A stretch of DNA of 10,300 bases from an uncultured Eubacteriales bacterium. GTDB taxonomy: Bacteria > Bacillota > Clostridia > Oscillospirales > Oscillospiraceae. The first letter of the stretch is position 1; each line of letters opens with the position of its first letter. The stretch lies in the NCBI GenBank assembly GCA_902496595.1, contig CABVBV010000071.1, positions 1 through 10,300 of the forward strand, written 5' to 3'. Of this stretch, positions 6,021 to 10,300 are shown in pieces. A program made the translations under genes and the position numbers. Below the pieces are notes generated by a model. The model worked only from the letters and a program-made list of their open reading frames with translations. It made no database searches and had not been told where the DNA came from.

Positions 6021-6737
6021 TTGCAGGAGCGGACGAAGCGGCTGGAGATGCTGCTCGGAGCGGAGGCCATGGAGAGGCTCGGCAATGCGCACGTCATAGT
6101 CTTCGGCCTGGGCGGCGTGGGCTCGTGGTGCGCGGAGGCGCTGGCCAGGTCGGGAGTGGGCAGGCTCACGCTCGTGGACGAGGACAGCTTTTCCGAGTCG
6201 AACATAAACCGGCAGCTCGGGGCCCTGGGCTCCACTGTGGGCAGGATGAAGGCCGAAGTCACGGCCGAGCGGCTCCGGGACATCGCCCCCGGCGCCGGGA
6301 TAAGGCCCGTGGCCGCGAGATACGAGGCCGCGAGCCGGGACTCCTTCTTCCCTGGGGACTACGACTACGTTGCGGACTGCATCGACCTCGTCTCCTGCAA
6401 GCTCGACCTCATCGCTGCGGCGAGGGAGCAGGGCGTGCGCATCATCTCGGCCCTGGGCACGGGCAACAAGCTCGACGCCTCCAGGCTGGAGCTCTGCGAC
6501 ATCTCGGAGACTAGGGGCTGTCCCCTGGCGAGGGTCATGCGCCGCGAGCTGAGGCGCAGGGGCGTCGAGGGCCTGGAGGTGGTGTACAGCCCCGAGGAGG
6601 CGAGCGAGGCGGAACAGTGTGAGGCCCCGCCTCCCGGGCGCAGGAGCGTCCCGGGTTCTGCGGTCTGGGTGCCGGCCTCGGCGGGACTGCTCATGTCCCA
6701 GAGGATCGTACTGAGAATTGCGGAGGTGGAGCGGTGA
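6021..6737 (+). CDS. tcdA: tRNA threonylcarbamoyladenosine dehydratase TcdA (ThiF/MoeB/HesA family)
   Basis: 238 residues, starting at TTG. The fold is an E1-like ATP-binding domain: GLGGVGSW (29-36) is the nucleotide loop, then LVDEDSFSESNINRQ with Asp53, Asn61 and Arg64, Lys77, and DCID (119-122). The later segment GCPLARVMRRELRRRG (166-181) and the closing GSAVWVPASAGLLMSQ are characteristic of the TcdA/YgdL branch rather than MoeB or ThiF, and there are no zinc CxxC pairs. Family knowledge: the enzyme uses ATP to cyclise the t6A base at position 37 of tRNAs that read ANN codons, giving ct6A, in the cytoplasm. The product is full length for this branch. The stop overlaps the next gene by GTGA, so translation is coupled. 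No promoter is visible between the foldase terminator and this gene. Confidence 0.87.
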   Translation: MQERTKRLEMLLGAEAMERLGNAHVIVFGLGGVGSWCAEALARSGVGRLTLVDEDSFSESNINRQLGALGSTVGRMKAEVTAERLRDIAPGAGIRPVAARYEAASRDSFFPGDYDYVADCIDLVSCKLDLIAAAREQGVRIISALGTGNKLDASRLELCDISETRGCPLARVMRRELRRRGVEGLEVVYSPEEASEAEQCEAPPPGRRSVPGSAVWVPASAGLLMSQRIVLRIAEVER

Positions 6738-7426
6738 AGAGGCTTTTTCCGTTGATATTGGCCCTGGCGCTACTGCTCTCGGGCTGCTCCGACGCTGAGC
6801 CCGACGGGCTGACGGAGCGGGTGGAGGCGCAGTTCGGAGAGGCGGTGAAGGCTGCGGCGGAGACGATAGAGAGGGTTCGCAGGGACGAGCTCTCCAAAAC
6901 CACCCAGCCCTTCGACCCGGAGGACGCATTCAGGGGCGAGATCGAGGCCTCCGCTGAGGAGCTCGAATATCTGGACGCCGTGGGCGACTACATCGTGGAG
7001 AATATGCCCGAGGGCCTCTCGGCCTACGACCGGTACAAGTACCTCGGCTTCGTGCTCTCCTACTGCGCGGATTACGACTACGAGGTGCATGAGGACAGCC
7101 TGAACGAGACGCCATACGGTGCGCTCATAGAGGGCAGGGCAATCTGCCTGGGCTACACGAACACCATGCTCTGGCTCTGCGAGAAGGCCGGCCTGCGCTG
7201 CTCCGCCATAAGCGGCTACGCCAGCTGGAACGGGGAGGAACACGGCTGGAACCTCGCCTACCTCGAGGACGGCAGCTACTATATGGACATCACCTGGTGC
7301 GACCAGCGCGGGGAGCCGGGTTCGGCGGGCTGGAACAGCTGCTTCATGGTGACGGAGGCCGTGCTCTCCGAAGACCACGGCATATGGTCCGGCGGCCCGG
7401 CGACGGGTATGGAGGACTACCGGTGA
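6734..7426 (+). CDS. Transglutaminase-like lipoprotein
   Basis: 230 residues from a GTG codon with GGAGG seven bases ahead. Residues 1-17 form a lipoprotein signal ending in LSGC, with Cys18 as the expected lipid-attachment residue, so the protein should sit on the outer face of the membrane. Residues about 95-190 are a transglutaminase-like core: Cys138 (GRAICLGYT), His170 (GEEHGWNL) and Asp185 (YYMDITWCD) form a plausible catalytic triad. This is the short form of the fold seen in many clostridial lipoproteins, and the substrate is unknown. It overlaps tcdA by four bases and the GNAT gene by four bases (GTGA both times), so all three are translated together. It shares its catalytic layout with the C-terminal module of the SLH protein at 410-2383, though not detailed sequence. 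Confidence 0.85.
   Translation: MKRLFPLILALALLLSGCSDAEPDGLTERVEAQFGEAVKAAAETIERVRRDELSKTTQPFDPEDAFRGEIEASAEELEYLDAVGDYIVENMPEGLSAYDRYKYLGFVLSYCADYDYEVHEDSLNETPYGALIEGRAICLGYTNTMLWLCEKAGLRCSAISGYASWNGEEHGWNLAYLEDGSYYMDITWCDQRGEPGSAGWNSCFMVTEAVLSEDHGIWSGGPATGMEDYR
7411..7416 (+). promoter_or_regulatory. Ribosome site that decides the GNAT gene start
   Basis: GGAGGA, six bases before GTG at 7423. An in-frame ATG at 7297 would bury 126 bases of the upstream gene and yields an unrelated Arg/Gly-rich leader, so the GTG is preferred. Confidence 0.7.
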
Positions 7427-7953
7427 AGCGGATACTTGAGACGGAGCGGCTGGCCCTCCGGGAGCTGAGCGAGGACGACTACGACGGCCTCTGCCTCATG
7501 CTCAGGGACGCGGAGACCATGTACGCCTATGAGCACGCCTTTTCCGAGGAGGAGGCCCGGGCCTGGCTGCGAAAGCAGCTGGACAGATACGAGGAAGACG
7601 GCTTCGGGCTCTGGGCGGTGCTTCTGAAGGAGACGGGGGAGCTCGTCGGCCAGTGCGGGCTCACCATGCAGGACGGAGGCGGCTTCGGCCGGGTGCTCGA
7701 GGTGGGCTACATCTTCAACCGGGCATACTGGCACAGGGGCTATGCGTCTGAGGCCGCCCGGGCCTGCCGGGATTACGCCTTCCGGAAGCTCGGAGCCAAA
7801 GAGGTGTTCTCCATCATCAGAGACGGCAACCGGGCCTCCGTCAACGTCGCGCTCAGAAACGGCATGGAGCCCAGAGGCCGGATGGTCAAGCACTATTACG
7901 ATATGGATATGCCGCACACCATATACTCGGTTCGGCTTGTGCCGGAGCCGTGA
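7423..7953 (+). CDS. GNAT-family N-acetyltransferase (RimJ/RimL-like)
   Basis: 176 residues from GTG at 7423. It opens with ILETERLALRELSEDD, the usual start of RimJ/RimL-type acetyltransferases, and has the acetyl-CoA loop NRAYWHRGYASEA (99-111) and the NVALRNGME motif (141-149) that closes the fold. Family knowledge: it moves an acetyl group from acetyl-CoA to an amine, often a protein N-terminus, a ribosomal protein, an antibiotic or a small metabolite. The target cannot be predicted here. Length is normal for the family. The GTGA overlap with the lipoprotein gene means coupled translation. It is 41 bases before purB, with no convincing promoter in between, so it may share that transcript. 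Confidence 0.86.
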   Translation: MKRILETERLALRELSEDDYDGLCLMLRDAETMYAYEHAFSEEEARAWLRKQLDRYEEDGFGLWAVLLKETGELVGQCGLTMQDGGGFGRVLEVGYIFNRAYWHRGYASEAARACRDYAFRKLGAKEVFSIIRDGNRASVNVALRNGMEPRGRMVKHYYDMDMPHTIYSVRLVPEP

Positions 7954-7994
7954 TTGTGTTAAACTGATGTGGATTTTTTATGCGAGGTGGCCCA

Positions 7995-9428
7995 ATGGAA
8001 CGCGACAGATACGAAAACCCGCTCTGCACGAGATATGCGTCCGAGCGTATGCAGCGGATATTCTCACCCGACTTCAAGTTCCTGACCTGGCACCGGCTCT
8101 GGCTCTCGCTGGCCGAGAACGAGCGTGAGCTGGGCCTGCCCGTGACAAAGGAGCAGACGGACGAGCTCAGGGAAAAACTCGCTGTCATAGACTACGAGGC
8201 CGCGGCGGAATATGAGCGCGAGCTCCGGCACGACGTCATGGCGCACATCCGGGCCTGGGGCGGGCACTGCCCGAAGGCCAGGGGCATCATCCACCTCGGC
8301 GCAACGAGCTGCTTCGTGGACGACAACGGCGACCTAATAACTTACAGGGACGCGATGAGACAGATCCGCGGGCTGCTGCTGAGCGTTATCGGAGCCCTCT
8401 CGGCCTTCGCAATGGAGCAGAAGGATACTCCGGTCTTGGCCTATACGCACTACCAGGCGGCGCAGCCGACGACCCTTGGAAAGAGGGCCTGTATGTGGCT
8501 CCAGGACTTCATGCTCGACCTGGAGCGCCTCGATTTCGAGCTGGAGCGGCTCCCGTTCTACGGCTGCAAGGGCGCGACGGGCACGGGCGCGAGCTTCCTC
8601 GCGCTCTTTGACGGAGACAAGGAAAAGGCGGACGAGCTGGAGCGGAGGATAGCCGCCGACATGGGCTTCGACAGGGTGCTGCCCATCACGGGGCAGACAT
8701 ATACGAGGAAGATAGACTCGTTTCTGCTCAACATACTCTCAGGCATAGCCCAGAGCGCGTCGAAGATGGCGACGGATCTGCGGCTCATGGCGCACGAGAA
8801 GGAGTTTGACGAGCCCTTCACGGAGGGCCAGGTAGGCTCGTCGGCCATGGCGTATAAGCGCAACCCCATGCGCTGCGAGCGCATCTGCTCCCTGTCGAGA
8901 TACCTGGTGTCGCTCTCTCAGAACCCGATGATGACCGCCTCTACCCAGTGGCTGGAGCGGACGCTGGACGACTCGGCGAACCGGAGGATCTCGATACCTG
9001 AGGCGTTTCTGGCGGCGGACGCCATATTGAGCCTCGCGCTGAACGTGCTGCGCGGGTGCCGGGTGTACCCGGAGATGATGGCGCGTCACCTGAGGGACGA
9101 GCTGCCGTTTCTGGCGACGGAGAATATACTGATGCGGGCGGTGTCGCTGGGCGGCGACCGGCAGGAGCTGCACGAGGCGATAAGGGAGTACGCGGTGGAC
9201 ACGGCGAGAAGGATGAAGGAGACTGGCTGCGAAAACGACCTTGCTCAGAAGCTCCTGGGGGACGAGCGGTTCAGACTCACCGAGGCGGCGCTGGAGGAGC
9301 TGATGGACGTGAGGAAGTTCGTAGGTATGGCGCCAGAGCAGACGGAGCGGTACGTGAAGGACACGGTGCTGCCGACGCTGGAGCGGAATGCGGGAGCGAA
9401 GTCCGAGGGCCGGGAGATAAGCTGCTGA
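7995..9428 (+). CDS. purB: Adenylosuccinate lyase
   Basis: 477 residues, the longer class resembling the animal enzyme rather than the roughly 430-residue B. subtilis form. The fumarase/aspartase signature is GSSAMAYKRN (281-290), with Ser282/Ser283 in the flexible catalytic loop. THYQAAQPTT (151-160) carries the conserved His152, and HLGATSCFVDDNGDLI (100-115) is the other active-site strand. Family knowledge: a cytoplasmic homotetramer that splits SAICAR to AICAR and adenylosuccinate to AMP, releasing fumarate in both steps of purine synthesis. The start ATG at 7995 gives MERDRYENPLC, and GAGGTG lies five bases ahead. An in-frame ATG at 7980 adds MRGGP but has a poor ribosome site. No other purine gene is beside it. 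No clear terminator is seen after the stop. Confidence 0.92.
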   Translation: MERDRYENPLCTRYASERMQRIFSPDFKFLTWHRLWLSLAENERELGLPVTKEQTDELREKLAVIDYEAAAEYERELRHDVMAHIRAWGGHCPKARGIIHLGATSCFVDDNGDLITYRDAMRQIRGLLLSVIGALSAFAMEQKDTPVLAYTHYQAAQPTTLGKRACMWLQDFMLDLERLDFELERLPFYGCKGATGTGASFLALFDGDKEKADELERRIAADMGFDRVLPITGQTYTRKIDSFLLNILSGIAQSASKMATDLRLMAHEKEFDEPFTEGQVGSSAMAYKRNPMRCERICSLSRYLVSLSQNPMMTASTQWLERTLDDSANRRISIPEAFLAADAILSLALNVLRGCRVYPEMMARHLRDELPFLATENILMRAVSLGGDRQELHEAIREYAVDTARRMKETGCENDLAQKLLGDERFRLTEAALEELMDVRKFVGMAPEQTERYVKDTVLPTLERNAGAKSEGREISC

Positions 9429-9504
9429 AAATTTTTAGGGCTTTAATAATAGTTTAATCTTTGACGCATATACTTGAGCCAGACCAGAGGAAGGAGGCGA
9501 GGGC

Positions 9505-9630
9505 ATGAGCCTGTTGAGGATGAACGTGGGCATGGCGATGACGATGGCGCGGACGATGGGCTCACGCACGAGCTTTGAGATAAGAAGCGGCGTCTCGACG
9601 AAGCCTGAGGCGAACAAAAAGACAAAGTGA
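9505..9630 (+). CDS. Possible small Met-rich protein, 41 residues
   Basis: ATG at 9505 is preceded seven bases earlier by AAGGAGG (9491-9497), as good a ribosome site as any in the window. It runs to TGA at 9628-9630. The product begins MSLLRMNVGMAMTMARTMG (six Met in the first 18 residues) and ends in a basic NKKTK tail. Third codon positions are mostly G or C, like neighbouring genes, but the opposite-strand frame that shares those positions is also open (from a TTG at 9650, 71 residues, hydrophobic), so base composition does not settle the strand. The opposite frame has no ribosome site. I do not recognise the protein. It could also be an untranslated leader. It sits 76 bases past purB and three bases before the tRNA promoter. 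Confidence 0.4.
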   Translation: MSLLRMNVGMAMTMARTMGSRTSFEIRSGVSTKPEANKKTK

Positions 9631-9633
9631 AGG

Positions 9634-9662
9634 TTGACAAGGGCGGACAAATGGGGTAAAAT
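9634..9662 (+). promoter_or_regulatory. Strong promoter of the tRNA-Arg gene
   Basis: A perfect TTGACA (9634-9639), a 17-base spacer, and TAAAAT (9657-9662). The predicted start falls about 6 bases before the tRNA, which suits a stable RNA gene. Confidence 0.82.
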
Positions 9663-9675
9663 ACTAAGGCTCTGA

Positions 9676-9752
9676 GCCCCCGTACCTCACCAGGATAGAG
9701 GGTCCGCCTCCTAAGCGGAATGTAGTGCGTTCGAGTCGCGCCGGGGGTGCCA
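9676..9752 (+). tRNA. tRNA-Arg(CCT)
   Basis: The full cloverleaf can be drawn: acceptor GCCCCCG (9676-9682) with CGGGGGT (9742-9748), D stem CCTC/GAGG (9685-9701), anticodon stem TCCGC/GCGGA (9703-9719) with loop CTCCTAA, a 5-base variable loop, and T stem GTGCG/CGCGC (9725-9741) around TTCGAGT. Anticodon CCT (9710-9712) reads AGG, hence arginine. The 3' CCA is encoded (9750-9752) after discriminator G. The first acceptor pair is G-U, slightly unusual. It has its own promoter and terminator, so it is an independent unit. Confidence 0.95.
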
Positions 9753-9759
9753 AAAAAGA

Positions 9760-9803
9760 CCGCTGTAAGCCGTTTTATGATGGTTTACAGCGGTTTTTGT
9801 TTT
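9760..9803 (+). terminator. Intrinsic terminator of the tRNA-Arg gene
   Basis: CCGCTGTAAGCC (9760-9771) pairs with GGTTTACAGCGG (9782-9793) over 12 pairs including one G-U, with a 10-base loop, followed by TTTTTGTTTT. It starts eight bases after the encoded CCA. Confidence 0.9.
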
Positions 9804-9809
9804 AAGTAA

Positions 9810-9840
9810 AAGCGTATAGCAACAATCTTGTTGTATGCTT
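9810..9840. repeat. Imperfect inverted repeat beside the integrase remnant
   Basis: AAGCGTA-tag-CAACAA (9810-9825) faces TTGTTG-TATGCTT (9828-9840): 6 perfect pairs, a 3-base bulge, then 7 pairs with one G-T. Read on the minus strand it is followed by TTTTACTT, so it could be the terminator of the dead integrase, or an integrase arm or core site. Confidence 0.4.
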
Positions 9841-9860
9841 GCTAATTCGATTTTTCGGAC

Positions 9861-10300
9861 TCATTTGCCGCCGGGTGCTGCCGAGAGCAGCACCGCCAAA
9901 GTATTTGCCAGTTCCGGCGACTTGCGAAGCTGTTATACCAAGGCCTCAAATCCAATGTGGCGGGCGCCGGTTCCTTTTCTTCCTCCGGGGAACGAACCGA
10001 ACGCAGGTCGGGCTTGGTATAGAAGGCGCTCTCAAACTTCTGGGCGTTGACCTTGCGATCCTCGTCCAGAATGTGCGCATACACGCTGGTGATCATGTCG
10101 ATCTGGGCGTGGCCCGTGTCGCCCTGGGTGGCTTTCAGGTCGCCGTGGTTCAGTTTCAGCTCTGGAGTGACGGAGAGAGTGAAAGAACACTTTGGGCAGC
10201 CCCGTTTTCTCCCGCAGCTTTTCAAACTTCTTCAGGATAATCCGGGTGCTGGTGTTGGCAAACAAGGGCGGGAACACATAGTAGACATCCCTGTGCCCCA
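9861..10300 (-). pseudogene. Tyrosine integrase (site-specific recombinase), degraded and cut by the window edge
   Basis: The N-terminal part lies beyond 10300. What remains reads, from the edge leftward, GHRDVYYVFPPLFANTS, then KTGLPKVFFHSLRHS with the HxLRH catalytic box, then (in another frame) LKLNHGDLKATQGDTGHAQ and ITSVYAHILDEDRK, holding the second His and the Tyr nucleophile. The frame changes near 10160-10163, where about ten bases (net one modulo three) appear lost relative to the family's usual HSLRHSSVTYKLKLNH run. A second break near 9945-9947 looks like loss of one G, after which the normal tail (QLRKSPELANTLAVLLSAA, PGGK, TGA at 9861-9863) is found in the other frame, interrupted by a TAA at 9933-9935. 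With two frameshifts and a nonsense codon the enzyme is dead. It faces a tRNA gene, a usual integration target. Confidence 0.82.

Noticed and set aside
4359..6929. 856-residue open frame on the minus strand opposite the foldase, tcdA and lipoprotein genes
   Set aside because: It covers three well-recognised genes on the other strand, shows no known domain, and is rich in Arg, Pro, His and Val as expected from the antisense of GC-rich coding sequence.
7297..7422. Longer N-terminus for the GNAT gene (start at 7297)
   Set aside because: It would overlap the lipoprotein gene by 130 bases and gives a leader with no family match. GTG at 7423 has GGAGGA and begins exactly where the family begins.
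9435..9650. 71-residue hydrophobic minus-strand frame over the small Met-rich frame
   Set aside because: It starts at TTG with no ribosome site and no recognised match. It is kept only as the alternative strand for that region.
1..10300. CRISPR array, toxin-antitoxin pair, insertion sequence or restriction system
   Set aside because: No regularly spaced direct repeats, no paired small genes with such motifs, and no transposase or methylase motifs were seen. The only mobile-element trace is the integrase remnant.

Overview
The window looks like ordinary chromosome of a GC-rich, low-complexity-envelope Firmicute, most likely a gut clostridium near the Oscillospiraceae. This assignment is inference. 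It rests on the high GC content and GC-rich third codon positions, strong AGGAGG-type ribosome sites, frequent TTG/GTG starts, an SLH-anchored surface protein, a membrane-anchored parvulin of the kind common in that group, the eukaryote-like length class of PurB, and a degenerate integrase of a type common on clostridial mobile elements.

Layout. At 1-144 is the 3' end of a phosphoketolase gene, followed by its hairpin and a spacer with palindromes. From 4099 down to 410 on the minus strand runs a three-gene operon: a NYN/LOTUS RNA-binding or nuclease protein, a membrane-anchored metallophosphoesterase (ATGA overlap), and an exported SLH protein with two transglutaminase-like domains. A divergent promoter region at about 4100-4292 drives this operon leftward and a membrane-anchored parvulin foldase (4293-5951) rightward. 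Past the foldase terminator comes a tightly coupled plus-strand set: tcdA (TTG start), a transglutaminase-like lipoprotein (GTG start, GTGA overlap), a GNAT acetyltransferase (GTG start, GTGA overlap), and then purB. The right end has a possible 41-residue Met-rich small protein, a well-formed tRNA-Arg(CCT) gene with its own near-consensus promoter and terminator, and a decayed tyrosine integrase running off the right edge.

How the genes fit. Two separate operons each carry an exported transglutaminase-like protein, and a foldase for exported proteins lies between them, so part of the window concerns the cell surface. The housekeeping genes (tcdA for tRNA A37 modification, purB for purines, the tRNA) are unrelated in pathway. 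The tRNA plus dead integrase suggests an old integration scar. I see no clear undescribed defence or mobile system. The most unusual items are (a) tandem duplication with a catalytically degenerate first copy in both the SLH-transglutaminase protein and the parvulin protein, (b) a terminator hairpin whose 3' arm can alternatively pair with the tcdA ribosome site, and (c) the unannotated small Met-rich reading frame with an excellent ribosome site.
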